A stretch of DNA of 64,000 bases from Methylobacterium bullatum. Its GTDB lineage: Bacteria; Pseudomonadota; Alphaproteobacteria; Rhizobiales; Beijerinckiaceae. This document shows positions 44,914 to 54,375 of the stretch, one piece after another. The position numbers were made by a program, and so were the translations under genes. A model generated the notes under the pieces. The model was not told the DNA's origin, did not search any database, and worked only from the letters and a program-made list of their open reading frames with translations. Where the stretch lies: NCBI GenBank assembly GCA_902712845.1, contig LR743504.1, forward strand, positions 4,438,001-4,502,000. Reading direction: 5' to 3'. Numbering within the stretch: position 1 is the stretch's first letter; the number at the start of each line of letters is the position of its first letter.

Positions 44914-45879
44914 TGTAATCGTCTCCGTCCGGACTTGGACAGGCGGCGCGCGTGCACCCCGTCTCCCATTCCGGCGAGGTCCAGCCTCGATGAGCCGGAC
45001 TTCAGATGATTGGGCCGGCAGACTTGGCCGGATGGTAAAGGACGGTCAACCCGCTGCGATGCGAACGAAATATGCTGTGGGATTGGAGCAACGGCCGCGA
45101 TTCGAACTGCCATCCGACTGTTTGACAGAATGTCGCAGGTTATTGCGTTGCGGGAACTTTCGCACCACCCTCAGTTTCGTGACCTCATCGCCGACCAGTT
45201 CCGCCGCTGCCCCCCCGGAGGCAGGATGCATCGCTTCGACCGCCCCGCAAGGGCGTGCGGTTGTTCGTCTGCGCTCGGCGCTGTCGACCATGCTGGTGTT
45301 TCTCTCCCTCCTCGTGCCGGTGCTGTCGAGCTTCCCGCAAGGGTTGTGGGCCGGTGGCGTCGGGGCGCCGGTCGCGATCCAGTGGCCCGATGGTTTCACG
45401 AGCCAGGCAGAAGCGCCCTCGACCGGTTCCACATCGCATCTGGAGGTCGACGACGCTTTGACGCCGCCCTCCCCTTCTGGATCGCGGCTCTTGGGTGAAG
45501 CCTCGGAGTCGGCTTTGCGAGGCCGTTCCGCCCTGTCGCTCGGGATCAGCGCGGATGCGCCGCTCCACCGCCCTCCCAGAACTAGGGCGTGAGAGCTTGG
45601 CCGCGGCGTTTTGACCACCCGGCATCGTAGCTCTTCCTTTTACCGGCTCGTGTCGTGCGATCGCCAAGATTGTGAACGATTTCTGAAGCCGTGATGTGTG
45701 TGGTCGGCCCCGAGTCGGCCGCCGCATGCCCAATGACGCCATGGCCGCCTCGCGTGGCCCAGCGATTGCCACGGTGCCGAAGTCGCTTCGCGGATCTTCG
45801 CCCGGGACTTGAGTGTCAGAGCTGCCAATCCGCCGGGCGGGTTGCGATCGACCGCGTATCGCACAGGAGCGAAATCATC
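44914..45879. other. 966-base region without a convincing gene
   Basis: Several frames stay open because of GC content, but none has a strong start, good ribosome-binding site and protein-like composition together. The part around 45060-45190 is less GC-rich than its surroundings. The best candidate frame is listed separately (45290-45592). The efflux adaptor promoter should lie at the right end. Confidence 0.5.
45290..45592 (+). CDS. Possible small exported protein (weak)
   Basis: A candidate 100-residue frame beginning MLVFLSLLVPVLSSFPQGL, which looks like a signal peptide, followed by a Ser/Pro/Ala-rich segment without a recognised domain. The ribosome-binding site is poor and the same stretch is open in other frames. 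It may be a real small secreted protein or chance. Confidence 0.3.
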   Translation: MLVFLSLLVPVLSSFPQGLWAGGVGAPVAIQWPDGFTSQAEAPSTGSTSHLEVDDALTPPSPSGSRLLGEASESALRGRSALSLGISADAPLHRPPRTRA

Positions 45880-47124
45880 GTGACGTCTACTGCCCTTCGT
45901 ACCCGACGTGTCTGGCCGGCCTCCCTGGCTGCTGCCTCCGTCATGGTCGCCCTGTCCGCCTGCAATCAGAAACAGCAGGCCGCGGCTCCTGTTCCGAGCC
46001 CACCCGCCGAAGTGAGCATCGTCACCGTCCGCGAGCAGCCGATCCCTTATCTGCGCGACCTTCCCGGGCGCGTCGCGCCGCTGCGCATCGCCGAAGTGCG
46101 TTCCCGCGTTTCCGGTCTCGTGGTCAAGCGCACGTTCGAACAGGGTAGCTTGGTCAAGGAAGGCGACATCCTCTACAAGATCGATCCCGCCCCGTTCGAG
46201 GCGGAACTCGCCAGCGCAGAGGCAGCGCTCGCCCGCACCGAGGCCGCTCAGGTTCTAGCCGGCCAGCAGGCCGATCGGCTCGAGCAGCTCCTGTCCCGCC
46301 AGACCGCGAGCCAGGCGCAGTACGATAGCGCCTATGCCGGCCTGAAACAGGCCCAGGCCGAAGTCGCCGGCGCCAAAGCCGCCCGCGACCGGGCCAAGCT
46401 GAACCTCAACTATACCGACGTCCGCGCCCCGATCTCCGGCCGGATCGGCCGGGCCCTTCTCACCGAGGGTACGCTGGTGGAACAGGGGGCCACCGCCAAC
46501 CTCGCCACGATCCAGCAGCTCGATCCGATCTACGTGGACATCACCCAGTCCGTCGGCGAGCTGAACAAGCTCCGCAGGGATCTCGCCAGCGGCGAGCTTT
46601 CGCGCCTGTCCAACGACACCGCCAACGCGCATCTCATCATGGATGACGGGTCTCTCTACGGCTCTGCCGGCAAAGTGCTTTTCTCTGATGTCACCGCCGA
46701 TCCGAGTACCGGACAGGTTACCCTGCGCGTGCTGTTCCCGAACCCGCATGACGAGTTGTTCCCGGGCATGTATGTCCGCGCCCGCATCAAGCAGGGCATC
46801 GACGTCGACGCCATCGCCGTGCCTCAGCAGGCGATCCAGCGCACCAATGACGGCAAGGCCGAGGTCTGGGTGGTCGGCAAGGATGACAAGGTCATGCTCC
46901 AGCCTGTGGAGGTCGGACCCGTCGTCGATTCCCAATGGGTCATTCGCGACGGGCTCAAGTCCGGCGACCGCGTCGTGGTGGAGGGCGTCCAGAAGATATC
47001 GGTCGGCTCGTCGGTCAAGACCGTCGAGATGAAGGTCGCTGCCCAGGCGGAGGCCAAACCCTACGATACCGATCTCGACGACAAGTCGGCCGCCGCGCAG
47101 CCCGCTTCCGCTCAGGTTCGCTGA
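45880..47124 (+). CDS. RND efflux periplasmic adaptor subunit (AcrA/MexA type)
   Basis: A 414-residue membrane-fusion protein. It has a lipoprotein signal (lipobox ALSAC, Cys28), then the barrel-sandwich and lipoyl parts (YLRDLPGRVAPLRIAEVRSR and KLNLNYTDVRAPISGRIGR) around an alpha-hairpin (about 110-175, ADRLEQLLSRQTASQAQYD). The beta-barrel and membrane-proximal domains follow. It links the inner-membrane pump encoded next to an outer-membrane factor, which is not present here. The GTG at 45880 with AGGAG 10 bases upstream is the likely start. The pump gene begins 3 bases after it. Confidence 0.92.
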   Translation: MTSTALRTRRVWPASLAAASVMVALSACNQKQQAAAPVPSPPAEVSIVTVREQPIPYLRDLPGRVAPLRIAEVRSRVSGLVVKRTFEQGSLVKEGDILYKIDPAPFEAELASAEAALARTEAAQVLAGQQADRLEQLLSRQTASQAQYDSAYAGLKQAQAEVAGAKAARDRAKLNLNYTDVRAPISGRIGRALLTEGTLVEQGATANLATIQQLDPIYVDITQSVGELNKLRRDLASGELSRLSNDTANAHLIMDDGSLYGSAGKVLFSDVTADPSTGQVTLRVLFPNPHDELFPGMYVRARIKQGIDVDAIAVPQQAIQRTNDGKAEVWVVGKDDKVMLQPVEVGPVVDSQWVIRDGLKSGDRVVVEGVQKISVGSSVKTVEMKVAAQAEAKPYDTDLDDKSAAAQPASAQVR

Positions 47125-47127
47125 CCC

Positions 47128-50100
47128 ATGGCCCGCTTCTTCATCGATCGCCCGATCTTCGCATGGGTCGTTGCGCTTTTCATCTGCCTCGGCGGGATCC
47201 TGTCGATCCCGAGCCTGCCTGTCGCGCAGTATCCCGTCATCGCTCCGCCCTCGATTGCCCTCTCCACCTCCTATCCCGGAGCGTCGGTCGAGAACCTCTA
47301 TACCGGCACCACCCGCCTCATCGAGGACGAGCTCAACGGCGCGGCCAACATCCTCAGTTTCGAATCCGCGAGCGATGCGTTCGGCGTGATCGAGATCACG
47401 GCGCAGTTCCAACCGGGCACGGATTCGAGCCTTGCAGGTGTCGAGGTCCAGAACCGCCTCAAGCGCGTCGAGGCGCGCCTGCCGGCCGAGGTACGCCAGC
47501 AGGGCACGCTGGTGGAGGAAGCCTCAGCCGCGACACTGAACATCATCACCCTGATCTCGCCCGACAAGTCGATGGACGAGATCGCGCTCGGCGACTTCCT
47601 CATCCGCAACGTTATCAACGAGATCCGCCGTATCCCCGGTGTCGGCCGCGCAACGCTTTACTCCACCGAGCGCAGTCTCCGCATCTGGATCGATTCCGAC
47701 AAGCTGCGCGGCCTGTCCCTGAACGCATCCGACGTCTCGAAGGCGATCACCAACCAGAACGTCCAGATCGCATCGGGCGCCGTCGGCGCCATGCCGAGCC
47801 CGGCCTCGAACACCGTCAACTTTCCCATCATCGTCAAGGGGCAGATGACGGCGCCCGAGGAGTTCGGCGCCATCGTCCTGCGAGCCAACCCGGACGGGTC
47901 GAATGTGCGCCTGCGCGACATCGCCCGGATCGAGCTCGGCGGTGAGGACTACAAGTTCACCACCCGGCTGAACGGCGGTGAGGCGGCAGGCATCTCGGTG
48001 ACCCTGGCGCCGGACGGGAACGCCCTCGAGACCGCGTCCGCCATCCGCGCGAAGATGGAGGAACTGTCGCAGTTCTTCCCCTCCAACGTGCAATGGGACA
48101 TCCCCTACGACATCACGCCCGCGGTCGAGGCCTCGATCAAGAAGGTGCTGATGACGCTGGTGGAGGCCGTCATCCTCGTCTTCGTGGTGATGTTCCTGTT
48201 CCTGCAGAACATCCGCTACACCCTGATTCCGACCATCGTCGTGCCGATCGCCCTGATGGGGACCTGCACGGTGATGCTGCTCGCCGGTTTCTCTGTGAAC
48301 GTTCTCACCATGTTCGGCATGGTGCTGGCCATCGGCATCCTCGTCGATGACGCCATCGTGGTCGTCGAGAATGTCGAGCGCATCATGAACGAGGAAGGGC
48401 TGTCTCCGAAGGAGGCGACCCGAAAGGCGATGAGTCAGATCACCGGCGCCATCATCGGCATCACCCTGGTGCTGATCGCCGTCTTCATCCCGATGGCGTT
48501 CTTCCCCGGCTCGGTGGGCATCATCTACCGTCAGTTCTCCATTGCCATGGTGACGTCCATCGGCTTCTCGGCGCTTCTCGCCCTCACGCTGACGCCGGCT
48601 CTCTGCGCCACCCTGCTCAAGCCCATCGAGAAGGGCCACGGCCATTCCAAGGGCGGCGTGTTCGGCTGGTTCAACCGGATCGTCGACCGCGAGACCGCGC
48701 GGTACGGCCGCGGTGTGGCAGGGATGATCAAGCGCTCGGGCCGGGTGATGATGGTCTACCTTGCCCTCGTCATTGGACTCGCCTTCGCTTTCGTGCGGAT
48801 GCCCGAAGGCTTCCTTCCGGTGGAGGACCAGGGCTTCTTCACGGTCGATATCCAGACGCCGCCCGGTTCGTCCTTCAATCGCACCCTCAACGCCGTGAAG
48901 GCGGTGGAGGAGCATCTGATGGCCCAGTCCGGCGTCGCCACGGTGACGGTCGTCAACGGCTTTTCGTTCTCCGGTCAGGGCCAGGTGACGAGCCAAGCCT
49001 TCGTGACGCTGAAGCCCTGGGGTGAGCGCGATGCGGCCAACTCGGCGGCTGCCTTGGTGGAGGGGACCAACAAGGCGCTCGGCACATATAAAGACGCCGT
49101 GATCCAGGCGCTTGAGCCGCCGCCGATCGACAACCTTGGCAACGCGTCTGGCTTCAGTTTCCGCCTTCAGGATCGCGCCCAGAAGGGGTACTCGGCCCTG
49201 ATGGCTGCACAGGAACAACTGCTCTCCCTCGCCAAGAAGAGCCCGATCCTGCAGAAGGTTTATGTCGAGGGGCTACCTCCCGCACCGCAAGCGGAACTCG
49301 TGATCGATCGCGAGAAGGCGGCGGCCCTGGGCGTCGACTTCGAGGAGATCAACAACACGATCCAGGTCAATCTCGGTTCGGTCTATACCAACGACTTCCC
49401 GAACCGGGGCAAGATGCAGCGCGTCATCGTGCAAGCCGAGGACAGCCAGCGCCTGAAGGCGGCCGACCTGCTGAACTACGGGGTGAAGAACAGCCAGGGC
49501 GCGATGGTGCCGATGTCGTCCTTCGCCGATCTCAAATGGAGTGTAGGGCCGGCGCAGATCATCGGCTTCAACGGCTACCAGTCGGTGCGTATCACCGGCG
49601 AGCCGGCACCGGGCTACACCTCCGGCGATGCGATCGCCGAGATGGAGCGCCTGATGCAGCAGTTGCCCAAAGGCTTCGGCTACATCTGGACCGGCCAGTC
49701 GCTGCAGGAGAAGCAGGCCGGCAGTCAGGCGACACTGTTGCTGGCCCTGTCGATCCTGATCGTGTTCCTGTGCCTCGCGGCCCTTTACGAGAGCTGGTCG
49801 ATTCCGTTCTCGGTGCTGCTGGTGATCCCGCTTGGCGTCATCGGCTCGGTGGCGGCGGTCTACCTGAGGGGCATGCCCAACGACGTCTACTTCAAGATCG
49901 GGCTCATCACGATCATCGGCCTCTCGGCCAAGAACGCGATCCTGATCGTGGAGTTCGCCAAGGACTTGTGGCGGCCGGGCAAGTCTCTGGTCGATGCGAC
50001 CATCGAGGCCTCCACGCTCCGCTTCCGGCCGATCGTGATGACCTCGCTGGCCTTCATCTTCGGTGTGGTGCCCCTGGCTATCGCCTCGGGCGCGGCTTCG

Positions 50101-50289
50101 AAGAGCCAGCAAGCCATCGGTACCGGCGTGCTCGGCGGCATGATCTCCGCCACGATCCTGGCAGTCCTCTTCGTGCCGGTCTTCTTCGTCTTCGTCATGC
50201 GCCTGTTCAAGACGAAGCCGGTCGAGCACGAGCCGAAGGCGGCCGAGGCGGGTTCGATCCCGTCGAGCCATCACGCGCCGGCGGAGTAG
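47128..50289 (+). CDS. RND efflux pump, inner-membrane permease (HAE1/AcrB type)
   Basis: A 1053-residue proton-driven multidrug exporter with 12 predicted membrane helices and two large periplasmic loops. It begins ARFFIDRPIFAWVVALFI. The proton-relay residues are present: the Asp pair in GILVDDAIVVVENVER and the Lys in LSAKNAILIVEFAKDL. Length equals AcrB/MexB. It forms a trimer with the adaptor encoded upstream; substrates cannot be predicted. No TolC-type gene is adjacent, so an outer-membrane channel must be shared. A strong terminator follows. Confidence 0.95.
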   Translation: MARFFIDRPIFAWVVALFICLGGILSIPSLPVAQYPVIAPPSIALSTSYPGASVENLYTGTTRLIEDELNGAANILSFESASDAFGVIEITAQFQPGTDSSLAGVEVQNRLKRVEARLPAEVRQQGTLVEEASAATLNIITLISPDKSMDEIALGDFLIRNVINEIRRIPGVGRATLYSTERSLRIWIDSDKLRGLSLNASDVSKAITNQNVQIASGAVGAMPSPASNTVNFPIIVKGQMTAPEEFGAIVLRANPDGSNVRLRDIARIELGGEDYKFTTRLNGGEAAGISVTLAPDGNALETASAIRAKMEELSQFFPSNVQWDIPYDITPAVEASIKKVLMTLVEAVILVFVVMFLFLQNIRYTLIPTIVVPIALMGTCTVMLLAGFSVNVLTMFGMVLAIGILVDDAIVVVENVERIMNEEGLSPKEATRKAMSQITGAIIGITLVLIAVFIPMAFFPGSVGIIYRQFSIAMVTSIGFSALLALTLTPALCATLLKPIEKGHGHSKGGVFGWFNRIVDRETARYGRGVAGMIKRSGRVMMVYLALVIGLAFAFVRMPEGFLPVEDQGFFTVDIQTPPGSSFNRTLNAVKAVEEHLMAQSGVATVTVVNGFSFSGQGQVTSQAFVTLKPWGERDAANSAAALVEGTNKALGTYKDAVIQALEPPPIDNLGNASGFSFRLQDRAQKGYSALMAAQEQLLSLAKKSPILQKVYVEGLPPAPQAELVIDREKAAALGVDFEEINNTIQVNLGSVYTNDFPNRGKMQRVIVQAEDSQRLKAADLLNYGVKNSQGAMVPMSSFADLKWSVGPAQIIGFNGYQSVRITGEPAPGYTSGDAIAEMERLMQQLPKGFGYIWTGQSLQEKQAGSQATLLLALSILIVFLCLAALYESWSIPFSVLLVIPLGVIGSVAAVYLRGMPNDVYFKIGLITIIGLSAKNAILIVEFAKDLWRPGKSLVDATIEASTLRFRPIVMTSLAFIFGVVPLAIASGAASKSQQAIGTGVLGGMISATILAVLFVPVFFVFVMRLFKTKPVEHEPKAAEAGSIPSSHHAPAE

Positions 50290-50297
50290 GATCTGCT

Positions 50298-50323
50298 CCT
50301 CTTCCCCGGATACGGGGAAGAGG
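50298..50323. repeat. GC hairpin after the RND pump gene
   Basis: CCTCTTCCCC-GGATAC-GGGGAAGAGG is a perfect 10-bp inverted repeat, like a type B core, just upstream of the terminator. Confidence 0.7.
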
Positions 50324-50335
50324 GACCTGGGCATG

Positions 50336-50378
50336 AAAAAGGCCTGGAGCCGGGGGAACCCGGTTCCAGGCCTTTTTT
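50336..50378. terminator. Bidirectional rho-independent terminator
   Basis: AAAAA-GGCCTGGAGCCGGG-GGAA-CCCGGTTCCAGGCC-TTTTTT. The stem is long with an A-tract and a T-tract, so it serves both the RND operon and the convergent dehydrogenase gene. Confidence 0.93.
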
Positions 50379-50438
50379 CTTGAGACGCTCATTTGGCGGT
50401 CGGGCTGACTGCCCGGCCGCCGCTTTCGAAGGGAAGGC

Positions 50439-52121
50439 TCAGGCAGTCTCGAGCAGGCGGCGGGCGATGACCTGGGCCTGGATCTCCGCGGCACCCTCGA
50501 AGATCGAGAGGATGCGCGCGTCGCAGAGCACACGGCTGACGGCGTATTCCAGCGCGAAGCCGTTGCCGCCGTGGATCTGGAGGGCATTGTCCGCTGCCGC
50601 CCAGGCGACGCGGGCGCCGAGCAGCTTGGCCATGCCGGCCTCGAGATCGCAGCGCTTGCCCTCGTCCTTCTCGCGGGCGGAGAAGTAAGTCAGCTGGCGT
50701 GCGATGTTGATCTCCACCGCCATCATCGCGATCTTGTCGGCGACGCGGGGGAAGTTGATCAGCGCCTTGCCGAACTGCACCCGGTCCTCGGCATAGCGCA
50801 GGCCGAGGTCGAGGGCGTTCTGCGCCACGCCGATGGCGCGGGCTGCCGTCTGGATGCGGGCGGATTCGAAGGTCTGCATGAGCTGGGTGAAGCCCTTGCC
50901 TTCGACTTCGCCGAGGAGGTTGGCCGCTGGCACTTCGAAATTGTCGAAGGCGAGCTCGTATTCCTTCATTCCGCGATAGCCGAGAACGTGGATCTCGCCG
51001 CCGGACAGGCCGGCCACCGGGAAGGGATCCTCATCGGTGCCGCGCGGCTTTTCCGCAACGAGCAGCGACAGGCCCCTGTGGCCCTTCTCCTCGGGCTTGG
51101 TGCGCACAAGGCAAGTCATGATGTCGGCACGGACCGGATGCGTGATCCAGGTCTTGTTGCCCGAGATCCTCCACACGTCGCCGTCCTTCACGGCCTTGGT
51201 CCGGAGGGACGCGAGGTCGGAGCCGGTATTCGGCTCGGTGAACACGGCGGTAGGGAGCGTGTCGCCCGAGGCGATGCCCGGAAGGAAGCGATGCTTCTGC
51301 TCCTCGGTGCCGCCACACAGGATCAGTTCGGCCGCGATCTCCGAGCGCGTGCCGAGCGAGCCGACGCCGATATAGGCGCGGGAGAGTTCCTCCGAGACCA
51401 CGCACATGGAGATCTTCGGCAGGCCCATGCCGCCGTATTCCTCGGGAATCGTCAGACCGAAGACGCCGAGTTCGGCCATCTTGGTGACGATCTCCATCGG
51501 GATGTAGGCGTTCTGGCTGTGCCACTCATGGGCGTGCGGTACGACCTCGGCGAGACCGAAGCGGCGCATCTCGGAGCGGATCGCCTCCATGTCCTCGTCG
51601 AGACCGGATTTGCCGATAGTGGCCGAGCCGCCGTTGTCGCGGATACGTGCCACGAGCGCGGCGCGGTTCTCAGGCGTGTTGCCCTCGGCGATCATGCTCT
51701 CGACGGCGTCGGTCCGGAACTTCATGACCTCGCGGGCAGACAGGCCCAGCGAGCCGGTCGGACGCACGATCTCGCCCTGGCTCATGGGAATGCCGGAGAA
51801 CATCTGGTCGAGATATTCGCCGATGCCGATCTTCACGAGGAGCGCCTCGGTCTCCCCGAACTCACCGGCTTCGGTCAGGCGAGCCGCATATGCGCCGAGC
51901 TCACGCACGCCCTCGGCATAGGTGGCGAGCCAGGCGAGGCCGTGGGCCGCATGCTGTTCGGTTTCGAGCTTTTCAGGCGAGATCTTGCCCTCGGCAGAGA
52001 GAACCTTGGCACGAACCCGGCGAGTCGCCTCGGCGACGAGGGCCTTGGCGGCTTCGCCGGCACCCTGGGCCAGTGTCAGGAGATCCTGCGGTTCGGTGGA
52101 GACGGCCGGGGAAGCGGACAT
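50439..52121 (-). CDS. mcd: (2S)-Methylsuccinyl-CoA dehydrogenase
   Basis: A 560-residue FAD-dependent acyl-CoA dehydrogenase. It is about 170 residues longer at the N-terminus than ordinary family members of 380-390, the size typical of methylsuccinyl-CoA dehydrogenase of the ethylmalonyl-CoA pathway. The catalytic part has IPEEYGGMGLPKISMC, AVFTEPNTGSDLASLRTKA, WITHPVRADIMTCLV and ALQIHGGNGFALEYAVSRV, then RILSIFEGAAEIQAQVIARR. It oxidises methylsuccinyl-CoA to mesaconyl-CoA, whose hydratase is encoded at 42.4 kb. Alternative: another long-chain-like dehydrogenase, less likely. It stands alone, with a terminator after it. Confidence 0.88.
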   Translation of the reverse strand: MSASPAVSTEPQDLLTLAQGAGEAAKALVAEATRRVRAKVLSAEGKISPEKLETEQHAAHGLAWLATYAEGVRELGAYAARLTEAGEFGETEALLVKIGIGEYLDQMFSGIPMSQGEIVRPTGSLGLSAREVMKFRTDAVESMIAEGNTPENRAALVARIRDNGGSATIGKSGLDEDMEAIRSEMRRFGLAEVVPHAHEWHSQNAYIPMEIVTKMAELGVFGLTIPEEYGGMGLPKISMCVVSEELSRAYIGVGSLGTRSEIAAELILCGGTEEQKHRFLPGIASGDTLPTAVFTEPNTGSDLASLRTKAVKDGDVWRISGNKTWITHPVRADIMTCLVRTKPEEKGHRGLSLLVAEKPRGTDEDPFPVAGLSGGEIHVLGYRGMKEYELAFDNFEVPAANLLGEVEGKGFTQLMQTFESARIQTAARAIGVAQNALDLGLRYAEDRVQFGKALINFPRVADKIAMMAVEINIARQLTYFSAREKDEGKRCDLEAGMAKLLGARVAWAAADNALQIHGGNGFALEYAVSRVLCDARILSIFEGAAEIQAQVIARRLLETA

Positions 52122-52311
52122 GGTTCGAATCTCTCAAATCAGAATGAGGGTTGGCGCTCATTATAGGCAGGTTTGCCAAGTCTGTAGAGGCGTCTCGCCG
52201 CAGCGCGGCAATATCCCGCCTGAATTCATTATTTATTGCCTTGGAAAGCCTGGTTTTGCTCGACAAAGCCAGGAGGGCTGAATTTTATTGAGAGATGAAT
52301 CAAAGAAAAAC

Positions 52312-53211
52312 TCATCTTCGGCTGGCGACCGCGACCCCAATCGTGGCCACGGCCATGCCGGCCATCTGAATCGGGGCGAGGGTCTCGCCGAACAGCAGGT
52401 AGGCCATCGCCGCCGAGACCGGGGGCACGAGGAAGAGCAGGGAGGCCACGCCGGCCACCTCGCCGCGCCGGATCAGGGCGAGAAGAAGCAGGATGCCCGC
52501 CACCGAATTCACGAAGATCGACCAGGCCAGTCCGCCCCAGAGCGGCAGGGACGCGTCGAAACGGCCCGTGCCGAACAGAAGCGCCGCCGGTACGGCAAGG
52601 AGCCCGGCCCCGACGAACTGGATTGCCGCGTTCGGAAGCAGTTCGGCCTGTCCCGCATGGCTCTTCTGCCACAGAGTGCCGATGGTCATCGCCACCATGG
52701 CCCCGAGGCAGGCAACGAGAGGAAGCGCCGGGATGCCGGACGCGTCCGCCGCACCGATCTTCGGGGCGAGCACAAGAAGCGCACCGGCAAAGCCCGTGGC
52801 GATCCCGGCCCAGCGAGGCGGGCTGACGACCTCGCCGAGGAACGGTCGCGCCAACGCGGCCGTCAGAAGAGGCTGGAGACTGCCGACCAGGGCGGCGATG
52901 CCCGATGGCAGGCCGCGCTCCACCGACCAGAATACGCCGATGACGTAGATGCCCTGCATCAGCACGCCGGCCACCAGGGCATCGCGCCATCCCGCGCGGT
53001 TGCGAGGCCACCTCGCGCCGAAGCCGAAGGTGATGGCACTTAGAACGATGGCGACGCCGACGAGCCGGATGGCGACGAAGGTGAAGGCCTCCGCATGGGG
53101 CGCCACGAAACGCGCCGTGACAAAGCCCGACGCCCAGATCAGGACGAAGACCGACGAGACCACCGAAGCGGGCACGGTGCGTTTTGGGGAAGCCGGCGCA
53201 TCGACTGACAT
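52312..53211 (-). CDS. EamA/DMT family transporter
   Basis: A 299-residue polytopic membrane protein with ten hydrophobic segments in two EamA repeats (for example FVLIWASGFVTARFVAPHAE in the first and the C-terminal FLVPPVSAAMAYLLFGETL). It is a drug/metabolite exporter of unknown substrate. The ATG at 53211 precedes a plausible N-terminus (SVDAPASPKR); the frame extends 13 codons further. It is divergent from the YihY gene with 48 bases between. Confidence 0.9.
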   Translation of the reverse strand: MSVDAPASPKRTVPASVVSSVFVLIWASGFVTARFVAPHAEAFTFVAIRLVGVAIVLSAITFGFGARWPRNRAGWRDALVAGVLMQGIYVIGVFWSVERGLPSGIAALVGSLQPLLTAALARPFLGEVVSPPRWAGIATGFAGALLVLAPKIGAADASGIPALPLVACLGAMVAMTIGTLWQKSHAGQAELLPNAAIQFVGAGLLAVPAALLFGTGRFDASLPLWGGLAWSIFVNSVAGILLLLALIRRGEVAGVASLLFLVPPVSAAMAYLLFGETLAPIQMAGMAVATIGVAVASRR

Positions 53212-53259
53212 GACGGTGGCGCAGGCAACACACCGAACCGCCGAACACAAGTCGTACCG

Positions 53260-54252
53260 ATGGCGAGCAGCGATGCATCGACCCGCACATTGCGCGGTCG
53301 CCCGGCCTCGCGTTTAGACAGTCTGTATCGTCGAGCCCCCCAGATCACGAGAAGCGCCCCACCCGCCGTGAGCCGTCTCCGCAACAGCACCAACATCGCC
53401 AACCTCGCCGCCCAGCGCTTCGTCGCCCATGACGGCTGGGCGATCGCGAGCCATATCGCTCTCTCGATCCTGACCTCGCTGTTTCCCTTCCTGATCCTGC
53501 TCGCGGCTTTGGCCGGCCTCCTTGGCACCAAGTCGCTCGCCGACGAAGCCGGCATCCTCATTTTCGATGCGTGGCCTCGCGAGGTGGCCAAACCCATTGC
53601 CGGGGAGGTTCACCGGGTGCTCACCGAGCAACGTGGCGGCGTGCTCACCATCGGCGCGCTGCTCGCTCTCTACTTCTCGTCCTCCGGAGTGGAGAGCCTC
53701 AGGGTGGGGCTCAACCGCGCCTACGGCCTGCGCGAGATCCGGCCCTGGTGGCTCACCCGCCTCGAATCGATCGGCTATGTCGTCTGCGGCGCCTTCGCCA
53801 TGCTTGCTTTCGCCCTGCTGGTTGTCCTGGGGCCGCTGATCTGGCGCAGGGTCATCGACGTGGCGCCGGGGCTCGAGCCGCTGAGCCTCACCGTCGCCCT
53901 CGGCCGCATCGGCATCACCGCCTTCCTTCTCGCTGCGGTTCTCGTCATCGCCCACAAATTCGTGGCGGCCGGCCGCCGTCCGATCCTCTCGGTGCTGCCC
54001 GGCGTCGTGGTGACGCTGGTGCTTTGGTTCCTTGCCGGCCTCGGGTTCGGCTTCTACCTCGACCGGTTCTCCACCGCTTACGCCTCCACCTATGGCGGAT
54101 TGGCGACCGCGATGGTCTTTCTGGTTTTTCTCTACTGGCTCGCCGCGATGTTCCTGTTCGGTGGCGAAATCAATGGCACCGTCATTGCAGCACGACGCCA
54201 GCGGCTCCAGGCCCGGATGCTGGCGAGACAGGCCGAGGCGCGTCGGCACTGA
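53260..54252 (+). CDS. YihY/virulence factor BrkB family membrane protein
   Basis: A 330-residue inner-membrane protein with six helices. It has the YihY/BrkB signatures HIALSILTSLFPFLILLAAL near residue 65, LRVGLNRAYGLREIRPWW in the middle and FYLDRFSTAYASTYGGLATA with FLYWLAAMFLFGGEING at the end. The family was once called RNase BN but is not a nuclease; function is unknown. The start at 53260 adds about 36 residues relative to a GTG at 53368, and either is possible. Confidence 0.88.
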   Translation: MASSDASTRTLRGRPASRLDSLYRRAPQITRSAPPAVSRLRNSTNIANLAAQRFVAHDGWAIASHIALSILTSLFPFLILLAALAGLLGTKSLADEAGILIFDAWPREVAKPIAGEVHRVLTEQRGGVLTIGALLALYFSSSGVESLRVGLNRAYGLREIRPWWLTRLESIGYVVCGAFAMLAFALLVVLGPLIWRRVIDVAPGLEPLSLTVALGRIGITAFLLAAVLVIAHKFVAAGRRPILSVLPGVVVTLVLWFLAGLGFGFYLDRFSTAYASTYGGLATAMVFLVFLYWLAAMFLFGGEINGTVIAARRQRLQARMLARQAEARRH

Positions 54253-54375
54253 AGCAAGGTGCCGCAGCCGGCATGCCGACATCCACCTGTGACCTTCGCG
54301 GCCTATGCCGAACGGTCTCGCGCGGGCATGAGGGCGGCAGGGCTGGCGCGACGGTCGGTCGGAGGTTCAAGGGTA

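Noticed and set aside
44914..45879. Overlapping frames at 45010-45498 and 45046-45618
   Set aside because: Opposite-strand and alternative-frame shadows in GC-rich sequence; none has a good start. Only 45290-45592 is kept, at low confidence.
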